Positions 25,976-35,017 of a stretch of DNA of 46,811 nucleotides are shown here, one piece after another. Position numbers and translations under genes: made by a program. The stretch is from Gammaproteobacteria bacterium (GTDB taxonomy: Bacteria > Pseudomonadota > Gammaproteobacteria > GCA-001735895), in contig CP070646.1 in NCBI GenBank assembly GCA_020354435.1, forward strand, positions 1,955,365 to 2,002,175, read 5' to 3'. The stretch's first letter is position 1; each line of letters begins with the position of its first letter. Below the pieces are notes generated by a model. That model was not told the origin of the DNA. It ran no database searches and saw only the letters and a list, made by a program, of their open reading frames with translations.

Positions 25976-26761
25976 TTACTTGATGCGTTTCAAGGTCTGC
26001 GAACGAAAATCGCGCTCGGTCAGACCGGTTTTAAACTCGTAATCCTTCCACTCGAGCAGCGTACTCTTGCCGGTCTGGTGATTGACCATATCCATCGTAC
26101 CCGGGCGCCAGTAATGCCCCAGGTACTGCTTGAAATCGCCGGCAGTCAGCGTTTTCAGCAGCGCCTTCTTGCGATCGTAAAACTCGGCCCTGACCAGTCG
26201 ATAGCCCTCGGTGTCGATCCACGCGATCTGCCGCGTGTAACCGGAAAACTTGTATGCAGGAAAGCGCTCGATGACATGGCAGGTCCATTCCCCGCAGGCC
26301 TCGTCGCGCAGGTACCTGTAGGTGTATTTTTCGACTTCCTGCGAACCGAGGTCTTCATAGGCGAAGGTCGAGCCCATGAAAGGACCGGACTTGTTGCGCG
26401 AACTGATACGCTTGACCTTTTTCAGCGCCGGCAGGTAAAGCCACTGGTCGTCGGGCTCGAGACCGTGCGAGTAAGTCAGCATCTTGGTGCCCTTGACGTC
26501 GGCGGGTTCGTCGAAGATTGACAGGCTCTTGTCGCCGTCGCCTTCGACCTCGAGGGTACGGATGCGGATCAGGCGCGACGAAGTTTCACCTTTTTTGTTT
26601 TTCAGGGTCATGACCATATTGGCGGTGAAGTCGGTAAATCCCTGGTCGTAGGCGTCCGCGGCCTTTGCGATTTCCAGCCCCTTTTCCTCGGCGCTTTGCG
26701 CGAATACCAGCGCCGGTGAGGCGAAAAAAGCGATCACCAGCAAAAATTTCGAGTTGAACAT
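25976..26761 (-). CDS. LolA-like outer-membrane lipoprotein-sorting family protein (PF17131-type)
   Basis: A 261-aa periplasmic protein with a signal peptide (about residues 1-21, VFA-QS). The body shows the LolA-like features FTANMVMTLKNKKGE, TKMLTYSHGLEPDDQWLYLP, KKVKRISSRNKSGPFMGS and EDLGSQEVEKYTY. The family shares the lipid-binding unclosed barrel of LolA and commonly pairs with MMPL/RND transporters. It is not the housekeeping LolA. It lies four bases after the transporter gene. Confidence 0.88.
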   Translation of the reverse strand: MFNSKFLLVIAFFASPALVFAQSAEEKGLEIAKAADAYDQGFTDFTANMVMTLKNKKGETSSRLIRIRTLEVEGDGDKSLSIFDEPADVKGTKMLTYSHGLEPDDQWLYLPALKKVKRISSRNKSGPFMGSTFAYEDLGSQEVEKYTYRYLRDEACGEWTCHVIERFPAYKFSGYTRQIAWIDTEGYRLVRAEFYDRKKALLKTLTAGDFKQYLGHYWRPGTMDMVNHQTGKSTLLEWKDYEFKTGLTERDFRSQTLKRIK

Positions 26762-26765
26762 GAAT

Positions 26766-29105
26766 CTACTCCTTGCTTTCGAAGGCCGGGATCAGGCCCG
26801 GATCGGTTTCCGTCTTTTTGGTGCGGCTGCCATCGAGGGCCATCAGCAGCGGCGGCAGCAGCAAAAAGTCGGCGATGATTGCGAACAGAATGGTCACCGC
26901 GGTCATGAACGCCATTTGCGAATTGAGCACGAAGGCGGAAAACATCAGCACGGTGAAACCCAGGATCAATATCATCGAGGTCGCCACCAGTGCAAGGCCG
27001 ACCGTATTGAAGGCATAGCGCACCGCATCCGGCGCATCGAGACCTTTTTCGCGCCGTGCACGCAGGTACTTGCTGAGGAAGTGCACCGAATCATCGACAA
27101 CGATACCGAGGGTCATGCCGGTAACCACCGATAGCGCTAATCCAACCTGGCCGACAGCGATACCCCAGGCGCCGAACGCGAGCGCCGCCGGAATCAGGTT
27201 CGGAATCAGGCTGAGCATGCCGATCTTGAGCGAGCGCAGCGCAAAAATCAGGATGGCCGAGATCAGGATCAGTGCGATGGTGGTGCCGAGCAGCATGCTC
27301 TTGATATTGCGCTCGCCGATATGGCTGAACATGATCGTCGGGCTGGCGCCGTCGTTTTGCATGCTCTCGGGCGCATTGTCGCGTAACCAGGCTTGCGCGC
27401 GCTGCTCCAGCGCGAGCACGGTTTTGGTCGTCATGTTGTGCAGCATCACGGTCATGCGCGTCGCCGACTTGTCGATGTTGAGCTGGTTATTGAGATCCAG
27501 GCCGTAGGGCAGCGACATCTCGTAGAGCAGCAGATACTGCGCGGCAAGTTCGCGCGCCTCGGGCAGGCGGTACCAGCTCGGGTCGTCGCCGTGCATGTTC
27601 TTGTTGAGGCGCTTGAAGGTATCCGAAATAACGTTAACGTGGGTAACCTCCGGTTGCGCGCGAAACCAGTTGGCGAAGTTCTCCATGTGCCGCTGGAAGT
27701 CCGGATCGCTGACGCCGCCTTCCTGGCCGGACTCCAGCGAGTAATCGACCAGGTACAGGCCGCTCAGGTTCTCGTTGGCGAAATCGGCGTCGCGGCGAAA
27801 CTCGATGCGCTCGCTGAAGTACTTGACGAAATTGTCGTTGAGCTCGTTTTGCGGGATAAAGGCGATCAGCGCGAGGCAACCAAGACTCATGCCGATCAGC
27901 AGCCTGCGGCGTTTGGCGATGACAAATTCGGCGAAACCCGCCATCACCCGTCTGCTGCGCCCTACCGGGTTGCGGTCGGTCTCCGGCAATAACATCATCG
28001 CCGCGGGCAGGAAGGTCACCGAGAGTACGAATGCGATCATGACGCCCATCGCGACGATATTGCCGAGATCGTGGAACGGCGGCGCATCGGAAAAGTTCAT
28101 GCTCATGAAACCGATGGCGGTGGTAACGCTGGTCAGAAATATTGGCTGGAAGTTGATGCGAATGCTGTCGATCATCGCTTCCTCGCGCGATTCTCCCTTT
28201 TGCCGCATCAGCAGATAATTCATCAGCACGTGCACGCTGTCGGCAATCGCCATGGTCGGAATGATCATGATCGCGGAAAAGGATGGCGGCGTCAGCTCGA
28301 TGCCGAACCAGAAAGCCATGCCCATCGCGCCGATGATCGAAAAGATGATGATGGCGAATGCGGCGAGCGTACCGGACCAGCGCTTGACCCAGAAGAACAG
28401 CACGACCATGAACAACGCCAGCATGCCCGGAAACAGTGTCGACATGTCGTACTGGCTCGCCTCCGGAAAAGCCTGGTTCATCATCGAGACGCCGGTCAGC
28501 TTGACCTCGATGTCCGGGAATTTTTCGCGGAACTCCTCGCGCAACCCGCGCACGAAAGCAACCACTTGCGGATTTTCGTTAATTTGATCGATCCCCGGCA
28601 GCTCGATGGTGACATTGACCCCGGTGACGTGAGCCTTCGGCGACACCAGCCGGTTGACCAGCACCGGTTCATTCAGCGCGACGTCGCGAATACGCAACAG
28701 GTCGTCGTCGCTCAAGGATTCCGGTTCGTAGGCCAGGTCTTCGACCAGCAGGTCGTCACCCTCGGCCGAGGTATGCTGGTAGTTGGTGAGCGAGTCGACC
28801 CGCGTCGAAAACGGGGTTTCCCAGGCGCGCTCGGTCAGCCAGGCCACCGCGGTAAGCGTTTCGCGCGTGAACACCTGGCCATCCTCGGGCGCGAGAACGA
28901 TCATGACGTTGTCATTCTTGGCGTAAGTGTCCTGCAGGTTCTCGAACGCCACCAGCTGCGGATTGTCTTCGCCAAAGAACACGCGGTAGTCATTGGTAAA
29001 GGCGAAGTGTTGCAGACCGGTTCCCATCGCCATGATCCACAGGATCGAAAGGATCACCGTCTTCCACTTGTGGCGCAAAATGAATTCGGCGTAACGTTTG
29101 GCCAT
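26766..29105 (-). CDS. MMPL-family RND transporter
   Basis: A 779-aa inner-membrane protein with the duplicated RND layout: one N-terminal helix (14-34), a large periplasmic loop, about five helices, a second loop and about five more helices. Transport-type acidic residues lie in the fourth helix of each half (IADSVHVLMNY and VVDDSVHFL). MMPL proteins move lipids or hydrophobic molecules using the proton gradient. The ATG at 29105 follows a GGGAG site; the open frame to 29405 runs into the regulator gene and is not used. It lies 14 bases after tetR. Confidence 0.93.
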   Translation of the reverse strand: MAKRYAEFILRHKWKTVILSILWIMAMGTGLQHFAFTNDYRVFFGEDNPQLVAFENLQDTYAKNDNVMIVLAPEDGQVFTRETLTAVAWLTERAWETPFSTRVDSLTNYQHTSAEGDDLLVEDLAYEPESLSDDDLLRIRDVALNEPVLVNRLVSPKAHVTGVNVTIELPGIDQINENPQVVAFVRGLREEFREKFPDIEVKLTGVSMMNQAFPEASQYDMSTLFPGMLALFMVVLFFWVKRWSGTLAAFAIIIFSIIGAMGMAFWFGIELTPPSFSAIMIIPTMAIADSVHVLMNYLLMRQKGESREEAMIDSIRINFQPIFLTSVTTAIGFMSMNFSDAPPFHDLGNIVAMGVMIAFVLSVTFLPAAMMLLPETDRNPVGRSRRVMAGFAEFVIAKRRRLLIGMSLGCLALIAFIPQNELNDNFVKYFSERIEFRRDADFANENLSGLYLVDYSLESGQEGGVSDPDFQRHMENFANWFRAQPEVTHVNVISDTFKRLNKNMHGDDPSWYRLPEARELAAQYLLLYEMSLPYGLDLNNQLNIDKSATRMTVMLHNMTTKTVLALEQRAQAWLRDNAPESMQNDGASPTIMFSHIGERNIKSMLLGTTIALILISAILIFALRSLKIGMLSLIPNLIPAALAFGAWGIAVGQVGLALSVVTGMTLGIVVDDSVHFLSKYLRARREKGLDAPDAVRYAFNTVGLALVATSMILILGFTVLMFSAFVLNSQMAFMTAVTILFAIIADFLLLPPLLMALDGSRTKKTETDPGLIPAFESKE

Positions 29106-29119
29106 TTTTGACTCCCTGG

Positions 29120-29758
29120 TTACTTTCTGATCAGTTGCAACAGTTGTACGAGGCCCTGTCCGCAGAGGTAAAGCTTGTCCAGGCTCTGTGAAACCTTGGC
29201 CGCGTTGAGAGCTCCCTCCATGATCGCCACCATCGTCACCGCCATGGTGTAGGGGTCGACCTCGTCGATGATCAGGTCCATCTCTTTCGCTCTGAGTAAC
29301 AGGTCGGCGATGGACTGGTGCCACTGCTCGTATATTGCGGTCAGTCGAGTACGGAATCCCTCGTCGATCGGCGCCATTTCCTGCGCCAGCACCGACAACG
29401 GACAACCGAGTTCGATATCGGTCATCGAAAAGGTGTCGCCGGCATTCTGTATAAACGCGATGAACCCCTCGATCGGATCATCGAAGTGCTGGAACGGCTG
29501 AATGAAACTGAGATGGATGCGCCGCGCGATGACTTCGTCGACCACCGCGTAGCCGAGTTCGGTCTTGTCCTGAAAGTGGTGATACAGCGCGCCCTTGGTG
29601 ACACCGGTATGCGCGAGGATATGGGACAGGCTGGCGGACTGGAAACCATTGAGGTGGATTTCCTTGTAGGCCGCAAACAGGATCTTGCTGCGCGTATCCG
29701 GTTCGGTGTCGTCCAGCGGCCGCCACCAGTAAACGTCGTTGTCGGTTAAACCATTCAT
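29120..29758 (-). CDS. TetR-family repressor of the RND operon
   Basis: A 212-aa regulator with an N-terminal TetR DNA-binding domain: a KILFAAYKEIHLNGFQSASL first helix, then LAHTGVTKGALYHHFQDKTEL (about 47-67). The C-terminal ligand domain has GCPLSVLAQEM, as in AcrR/TetR_C proteins. I chose the ATG at 29758 because the likely transcription start (about 29781) leaves too little leader for the ATG at 29773, and GGGGCTG precedes 29758. Two operator palindromes overlap its own promoter, so autorepression of the whole operon is likely. Confidence 0.9.
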   Translation of the reverse strand: MNGLTDNDVYWWRPLDDTEPDTRSKILFAAYKEIHLNGFQSASLSHILAHTGVTKGALYHHFQDKTELGYAVVDEVIARRIHLSFIQPFQHFDDPIEGFIAFIQNAGDTFSMTDIELGCPLSVLAQEMAPIDEGFRTRLTAIYEQWHQSIADLLLRAKEMDLIIDEVDPYTMAVTMVAIMEGALNAAKVSQSLDKLYLCGQGLVQLLQLIRK

Positions 29759-29772
29759 ATCAGCCCCATACA

Positions 29773-29816
29773 TACCGCTCGGTACGCTTTATAATACCGA
29801 CCGGTATGTATGTCAA
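29773..29816 (-). promoter_or_regulatory. tetR-operon promoter with two overlapping operator palindromes
   Basis: On the minus strand TTGACA (29816-29811) and TATAAA (29793-29788) are exactly 17 bases apart, a near-perfect sigma-70 promoter. Palindrome 1, ATACCG-AC-CGGTAT (29794-29807), fills the spacer. Palindrome 2, TACCG-CT-CGGTA (29773-29784), covers the start site. Their centres are 22 bp apart, about two helical turns, which fits two dimers on the same face. Confidence 0.85.
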
Positions 29817-29916
29817 CCAATTGTTTCAGTTTGAACGTAAACCGCCGATAAACAACCCGTCAGGTTCGGCTTTTCCGGTCATCGCAACAATTCACGGATG
29901 GCAAACCTGAGTTCGT

Positions 29917-30030
29917 TTCAAGCGGCAGCATCGCATCGATGCCATCTGATGCAGGGTTATTTCTTCAGTAAACCGGTACCCTGCGACGAAATCGTCGACC
30001 TGCTACGGCAGGAACAGGAAAATCCTCCCG
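29917..30030 (+). pseudogene. remnant of an EAL-domain (c-di-GMP phosphodiesterase) C-terminus
   Basis: The plus-strand frame reads HRCHLMQGYFFSKPVPCDEI and continues VDLLRQEQ. This is the typical EAL-domain ending of the form C-x-x-x-QGYxFSKPxP. The catalytic EAL part is absent: upstream (29821-29916) shows no matching sequence in any frame I could read, and downstream the frame becomes antisense to the secreted-protein gene. It is best explained as a decayed end of a lost gene. Confidence 0.6.
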
Positions 30031-30077
30031 GCCAGACTCGGTTCGGCGGTCTAATCACGGCCCGACACAACAGGCGC

Positions 30078-30377
30078 TTAGCTTGCTCCACTAGCAAAAC
30101 TTTGAAATCGCTGCAGAATTTGCAGGCAGTTGTTGAATTGCGCGCGGCGGAAACGCTCGGCGTTGGAGAAGATAATGCTGATCATCCCGTTACCAGCGAC
30201 CGCGGTATCCAGGTTGAAACAGCCAACCCCTGTTCCGGTCGGGCAGGTTTGCTGTCGGTACTGCCCTGCGGCGGCACTTATCTCGGGCAGGCGGGATATC
30301 GAATATCCCGGGCTGGAAACGAACATCGAGGGCAGCGCGAGTAACGCGACTGCCATAATTAACCTGTACCTTTTCAT
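30078..30377 (-). CDS. small secreted protein of unknown function
   Basis: A 99-aa protein with a clear signal peptide (KRYRLIMAVALLALPSMFVS, cleavage near residue 22-26). The mature part is about 75 aa with cysteines at about 45, 53 and 84. A good AAGGTG site precedes the ATG at 30377. The family is not recognised. It lies downstream of rapA on the same strand, 89 bases away. Its coding region contains an 8-bp inverted repeat (CGGGATAT/ATATCCCG, 30292-30310). Confidence 0.55.
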   Translation of the reverse strand: MKRYRLIMAVALLALPSMFVSSPGYSISRLPEISAAAGQYRQQTCPTGTGVGCFNLDTAVAGNGMISIIFSNAERFRRAQFNNCLQILQRFQSFASGAS

Positions 30378-30466
30378 TTTTCACCTTTTATAACGTCATC
30401 TGGAGTCTAGGTGACTTATACAAAAGCGTTGTGAAAAATCGGTGAGAAATATTTCCCCGGATAGAA

Positions 30467-33142
30467 TTAAAGGGTAACGATAACGCGAACCGCGTCGAGC
30501 CGCAGACGCGCGTGCTCGAGGGCGCCTTCGAAGTGCTCCAGCTGCTCACGGAAAAACGCGATTTCTTCGTCGCGCACGCCGGGGTTGACCCGCTGCAGCG
30601 CGACCAGGCGCTCTATTTCATGCCCCAGCAGTTCACGCCCGCTGGCACGGGCCGATTCGATCAGTTCGGGCACACGGGTATCGGCGACCAGTTCGGCATA
30701 TTCCAGCATCTGTCCGAGTTCTTTCTGGCGCGCCTTGACAATCTTTATCGCGGTGTCCCTGTCGACACGCTGTGCCTGGCCCGCGGCTGACCCGAGCTCA
30801 TAACGAGAGGCGTGGTCCTGCCCGTTTTCGTCGATTAGTACGCGAATGCTCGCGTTCGGAAAATAGCGCTCGTTGTGGCTGCGATAGTCGTCGCTGAAAT
30901 CCATCAGGAAATGGCATTCGGCGAGCAACGAACCCGCCCTGATGCCGGGGTATTGCTGCGCGATCAGCGCGGTATTGCCAAATTCACTGGACAGGATCAT
31001 ATCCATCGCGTTGCGCACGAAGGGATGCTCCCAGGTCAGATAGTGCAAATCTTCGTTGGCCAGTGCCGCGCTGCGTTCATAGGTCACCGTCATACCGTCT
31101 TCTGGCAGACCAGGCATCTGCGTCAGCATGTTGTCGCCGGGTGTAATCACCCAGCGATCCTGGCCGCGAATTTCACTGTTGACGCCGTAACAGTCGTAGA
31201 TCCGTTCCATGAAATTGAACAAATCCAGTTCCCGCTCGCGCTCCAAGGCTTCGTCGATCAAGGCGTCGGCAATACCAGGCCGACACGAATTGATTTCCAG
31301 CAGGCGGTCCCTGCCCTGCTGCAATTCCAGTTCCAGTGCCTGATGCAGATCGCGGGCACGGGCAATAAAATCATCCATTGGCTGCGCCGGATCGTCGAGA
31401 TAAGTTTGCAGTTCCTGTCGCGTGTTAAGCCAGGCCTGGTGACCCGCCGGGCAGGTATTTTCAAATGCGCCCAGGGCTTCGTGGTACCAGCGAAACAGAA
31501 CCTGCTGCGCGCTGCACTCGACATAAGGTACGTGAATCTTGATCACGGCGTTCTGGCCGATGCGGTCGAGTCGGCCGATACGCTGCTCGAGCAGGTCCGG
31601 GTTCAGTGGCAGATCATACAGGACCAGGTGGTGCGCGAACTGGAAGTTGCGCCCCTCGCTGCCAATTTCGGAACAGATGAGTACCTGTGCGCCATCCTCG
31701 TGATCGGCAAACCAGGCCGCAGCGCGGTCGCGTTCGACCAGGGTCATGCCTTCGTGAAACAACGCCGCGCGAATGCCGTATTCCTGTTTCATTCGGCTAA
31801 CCAGGCGCTGCGCGTCGTCCGAGCCGGAAAGGATAACCAGCACCTTGCGGTTCCTGTGTTCGCGCAGAAAGTCGCCGAGCCAGTTGACGTAAGCATCGTC
31901 GCCGACATCGAGTGGCGCCGGACGAACCTCGCGCTCGGGAAAACCGCTGACCACGTGGCGCGTATTCCGAAATAATACGCGTCCGGTGCCGTGCTGATCG
32001 AGCAAATCGTCGAGTTGCTGAGCGGCGTCGGCATCCTCGAGCAGGCGCTCGGCCTGTTCGGCCAGCTGCTGGTAGCCCTGTTCTTCCTGCAGAAAACGAC
32101 CCAGGCTGCTAAAGCGATCGGGATCGAGCAGTCGCAGGCGCGCGAAGTGACTTTCCTTGCCCAGTTGTTCGGGGGTTGCGGTCAACAGCAGCAGGCCGGC
32201 GGTTTTTTCCGCCAGGTTTTCCACCAGTTGATATCCGGCGCTGGCCTGCTCCGGTGTCCACAGCAGGTGATGTGCTTCGTCGACCACGAGTAAGTCCCAT
32301 TCACCGGCGCTGGCCTGGGCCGCCATCTGCGGGTGTCCGACCAGATATTCCAGGCTGCACAGCACCAGTTGTTCGCTGTGAAACGGATTCTCGCCATCGA
32401 TGAACTCGTTGAATACGTCGGCTTCGGACTCAGGCTCGTCGAAGCGCGCTGCATCGAAGATACTGAACATCAGGTTAAAGCGGCGCAGCATTTCGACCAG
32501 CCATTGATGTACCAGTGATTCCGGCACCACGATCAGCACCCGCCGCGCACGCTCGAGCAGTAACTGCTGGTGCAGGATCAGTCCGGCCTCGATGGTCTTG
32601 CCGAGCCCGACCTCGTCAGCCAGCAAAACGCGAGGTGCATAGCGGCGTGATACCTCGTGCGCAATGTAAAGCTGGTGCGCGATCAGGCTGGTGCGGCTAC
32701 CGGCGAGCCCGTAGACTACAGACTGCTGCAGGCGGTTGGCAATTTCCCGGGTCCTGCAGCGCAGCGCAAACCACTTGTTGCGATCGATTTGCGCGTTCAG
32801 CAAACGCTCGGCGGGCTGATTGAGCTGCAGGAAATTGCTCAGGCGACCCTCGGGCAGATCGACCCGATTGCCCTGTTCGTCCTCGCAGCGGTAAACGATC
32901 AGCCCGGCCGTTTCTTCCAGTTCAAGCACGCGCAGGTATTCGCCGCTCTGTTTCTCGATCCATTCACCCTCACGAAAACGCACCCGCGTCAGCGGTGCGT
33001 CGGCACGCGCATAGATACGGGTTTCGCCGGTTGCCGGAAAAATAATGTTAACGGTGCGGTGTTCGATTTCGATCACCATGCCGAGACCGAGATGAAGTTC
33101 AGCGGCGCTGATCCAGCGCTGGCCGATGACAAATTCCTGCAT
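30467..33142 (-). CDS. rapA: RNA polymerase-associated ATPase RapA (SWI2/SNF2)
   Basis: Recycles stalled RNA polymerase by ATP-driven translocation. The 891-aa protein starts with the RapA Tudor-like N-terminal region (GQRWISAAELHLGLGMVIEI). Walker A is in LLADEVGLGKTIEAGLI (about 173-189), with VVDEAHHLLWT, LLLTATPEQLG, and in the second lobe ICSEIGSEGRNFQ and EQRIGRLDRIGQ. The C-terminal 250 residues match RapA-specific domains. E. coli RapA is 968 aa. It is divergent from bioD. No Shine-Dalgarno of note precedes the ATG. Confidence 0.96.
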   Translation of the reverse strand: MQEFVIGQRWISAAELHLGLGMVIEIEHRTVNIIFPATGETRIYARADAPLTRVRFREGEWIEKQSGEYLRVLELEETAGLIVYRCEDEQGNRVDLPEGRLSNFLQLNQPAERLLNAQIDRNKWFALRCRTREIANRLQQSVVYGLAGSRTSLIAHQLYIAHEVSRRYAPRVLLADEVGLGKTIEAGLILHQQLLLERARRVLIVVPESLVHQWLVEMLRRFNLMFSIFDAARFDEPESEADVFNEFIDGENPFHSEQLVLCSLEYLVGHPQMAAQASAGEWDLLVVDEAHHLLWTPEQASAGYQLVENLAEKTAGLLLLTATPEQLGKESHFARLRLLDPDRFSSLGRFLQEEQGYQQLAEQAERLLEDADAAQQLDDLLDQHGTGRVLFRNTRHVVSGFPEREVRPAPLDVGDDAYVNWLGDFLREHRNRKVLVILSGSDDAQRLVSRMKQEYGIRAALFHEGMTLVERDRAAAWFADHEDGAQVLICSEIGSEGRNFQFAHHLVLYDLPLNPDLLEQRIGRLDRIGQNAVIKIHVPYVECSAQQVLFRWYHEALGAFENTCPAGHQAWLNTRQELQTYLDDPAQPMDDFIARARDLHQALELELQQGRDRLLEINSCRPGIADALIDEALERERELDLFNFMERIYDCYGVNSEIRGQDRWVITPGDNMLTQMPGLPEDGMTVTYERSAALANEDLHYLTWEHPFVRNAMDMILSSEFGNTALIAQQYPGIRAGSLLAECHFLMDFSDDYRSHNERYFPNASIRVLIDENGQDHASRYELGSAAGQAQRVDRDTAIKIVKARQKELGQMLEYAELVADTRVPELIESARASGRELLGHEIERLVALQRVNPGVRDEEIAFFREQLEHFEGALEHARLRLDAVRVIVTL

Positions 33143-33237
33143 CGAATAAAAGCCAAAAAAATTCGCGCGCGATTACATTAACCCGGCGACCCGGGCTTGT
33201 GCTTGCAGTTGACGATCAACTTGCACAGAATGCGCTC

Positions 33238-33903
33238 ATGATCGAACCTGATGCGAATGGATACTTTATTACCGGCTCAGATACCGACGTCGGCAAGACC
33301 TATATCGCCTGCCAGATCGTAACCCAGCTGGCGACGCTGGGCAACGTCGAAACCCGCAAGCCGGCAGAGTCGGGTTGCACGCCCGACGATTCCGGCGAGT
33401 TGACCACGCATGACGCGGCAGCGCTGCAGGCAGCCAACGGTGAACGCGAGACGATCGAGCGGATCACGCCGTATCGTTTTTGCGCGGCGCTGGCGCCACA
33501 TCGCGCCGCTCGCCTCGAAGGCCAGCGAATTTTCCTGCAGGATCTGATCGATGCCTGCGAACGCGATGAACCCGGCAGCCGACTGATTGTCGAAGGAGCA
33601 GGCGGCTTTTATTCACCGCTGGCGGAAAACGGTCTCAACGCGGACCTGGCAAGCGCACTTCAGCTGCCGGTCCTGATCGTCGTCGACGACCGTATCGGCG
33701 CGGTTAACCAGGCGCTGATGACGATACAGGCGGTCGAGAGCAGGCATTTACCAATCGCTGCGATCGTGCTGAACCAGGTGAATCGACAAACCGATGACGA
33801 CATGGACAACTTGACCGACCTGCAAGCCTGTTGCCAGCACAGGCTATTCCGCTGCGCGCATGGGCAGACCCTGCCGCGGATATTTGTCCCCGGCGATGCC
33901 TGA
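33238..33903 (+). CDS. bioD: dethiobiotin synthetase
   Basis: ATP- and CO2-dependent closure of the ureido ring in biotin synthesis. The 221-aa protein has the P-loop FITGSDTDVGKTYIA, with serine replacing the usual threonine of GTDTDVGKT. It also has RKPAESGC, ITPYRF, LAPHRAA and VEGAGGFYSPL. I chose the ATG at 33238, which fits the family start; an in-frame GTG lies at 33199. No other bio gene is adjacent. The 3' end overlaps a 31-codon ORF. Confidence 0.93.
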   Translation: MIEPDANGYFITGSDTDVGKTYIACQIVTQLATLGNVETRKPAESGCTPDDSGELTTHDAAALQAANGERETIERITPYRFCAALAPHRAARLEGQRIFLQDLIDACERDEPGSRLIVEGAGGFYSPLAENGLNADLASALQLPVLIVVDDRIGAVNQALMTIQAVESRHLPIAAIVLNQVNRQTDDDMDNLTDLQACCQHRLFRCAHGQTLPRIFVPGDA

Positions 33904-33991
33904 ATCGCGGCTCGATCGATGGCTCGCACCCTGGGTGTTCGTACTAATCGGTCTGATCCTGGTGCTGGCGCGAGACCTGAGGCGCAGCTAG
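33896..33991 (+). CDS. 31-aa single-pass membrane peptide between bioD and rarD
   Basis: The ORF begins MPESRLDRWLAP, then has a hydrophobic stretch WVFVLIGLILVLA and ends RDLRRS. This is a single membrane segment flanked by arginines. Its ATG lies inside the last codons of bioD (eight-base overlap) and its stop is six bases before the rarD ATG, so it sits exactly in a potential coupled slot. No homologue is known to me. It is shorter than usual gene-calling limits and could be chance. Confidence 0.5.
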   Translation: MPESRLDRWLAPWVFVLIGLILVLARDLRRS

Positions 33992-33997
33992 ACCGGA

Positions 33998-34885
33998 ATG
34001 AGCAAGGGATATGCAGTTATCCTAGCCGGTTACGTCGGCTGGGGTTTATTCCCGCTCTACTGGGTCCTGTTGCGCCACGTGCCCGCGTTCGAGGTACTGC
34101 TGCATCGCATGCTGTGGGCAGCACCGGTCCTGTTGTTGTTAGTGTTATTCAGCGAACGTCGCCGAACCCAGGTCAAATTGGCACTGCGCGCCTGGTCGGA
34201 GCTCAAGTGGCTTGCGTTATCCGGACTCGTGGTAAGTTTCAACTGGGGCATTTACATCTGGGCGGTTGCCAACGAGCGCGTGGTCGAGGCCAGCATGGGT
34301 TATTTCCTGACCCCGTTGCTGAACGTGCTGAGTGGCGTGCTGCTGTTCCACGAGCGGCTGACGCGCATCAACCTGCTGGCAATTCTGTGCGCCGCGGCGG
34401 GCGTCGCCTACTACTTCGCCACCAGTGTAGTTCTGCCCTGGGTTGCACTCATGGTTGGCGCCAGCTTCGCTCTCTACGGCGCGCTCAGGAAAAACATGGC
34501 GACCAACGCGGTACCCGGCCTGTTCATCGAAATCCTGCTACTACTGCCGTTCACGCTGGCGCTGATCCTGTGGCTGCATCTGCAGGGCGAGGCGATGTTT
34601 TTACAGCATTCACGCCTGACCGACTTCTGGCTGCTGCTGGCGGGTCCGGTCACTGTTTTACCGCTGGCGTTTTTCACCGCTGGTAGCCGTATGCTGCCGA
34701 TGACGACCGTCGGTATCCTGTTTTACGTTACGCCGTCGCTGCAGTTTTTCTGTGGCCTGGCGTTGCTCGGCGAAGCCTTCGACAGCAACAAGCTGATCGG
34801 TTTTCTCGGCATCTGGGTAGGGCTTGCCTCGTTCAGCTACGGCCTGCTCAAGAACAGGAACGCCAGGGCAGAGGAATGCGTATAA
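33998..34885 (+). CDS. rarD: RarD-type EamA transporter
   Basis: A 295-aa inner-membrane protein with about ten helices. It has RarD-type signatures such as GYVGWGLFPLYWVLL (10-25), the FNWGIYIWAVANERVVEASMGYF region (about 81-103, quoted in part) and FYVTPSLQFFCGL. RarD family members were named for chloramphenicol sensitivity; their physiological substrate is unclear. It lies six bases after the small membrane ORF and is likely co-transcribed with bioD. Confidence 0.88.
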   Translation: MSKGYAVILAGYVGWGLFPLYWVLLRHVPAFEVLLHRMLWAAPVLLLLVLFSERRRTQVKLALRAWSELKWLALSGLVVSFNWGIYIWAVANERVVEASMGYFLTPLLNVLSGVLLFHERLTRINLLAILCAAAGVAYYFATSVVLPWVALMVGASFALYGALRKNMATNAVPGLFIEILLLLPFTLALILWLHLQGEAMFLQHSRLTDFWLLLAGPVTVLPLAFFTAGSRMLPMTTVGILFYVTPSLQFFCGLALLGEAFDSNKLIGFLGIWVGLASFSYGLLKNRNARAEECV

Positions 34886-35017
34886 GATCCCGCAGAATAC
34901 TTCCGCTTACGAAAGCAAAAGCCCCGGTCATTTATGGATTGTTACCGGCGAAAAGTATAGTCTATGCGGGCAGGTCAACAGATTTTTTCTAGAAACCCCG
35001 ATTTCTAAGCAAAACAA

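Noticed and set aside
30875..31975. 366-codon frame opposite rapA
   Set aside because: Antisense shadow of conserved helicase motifs.
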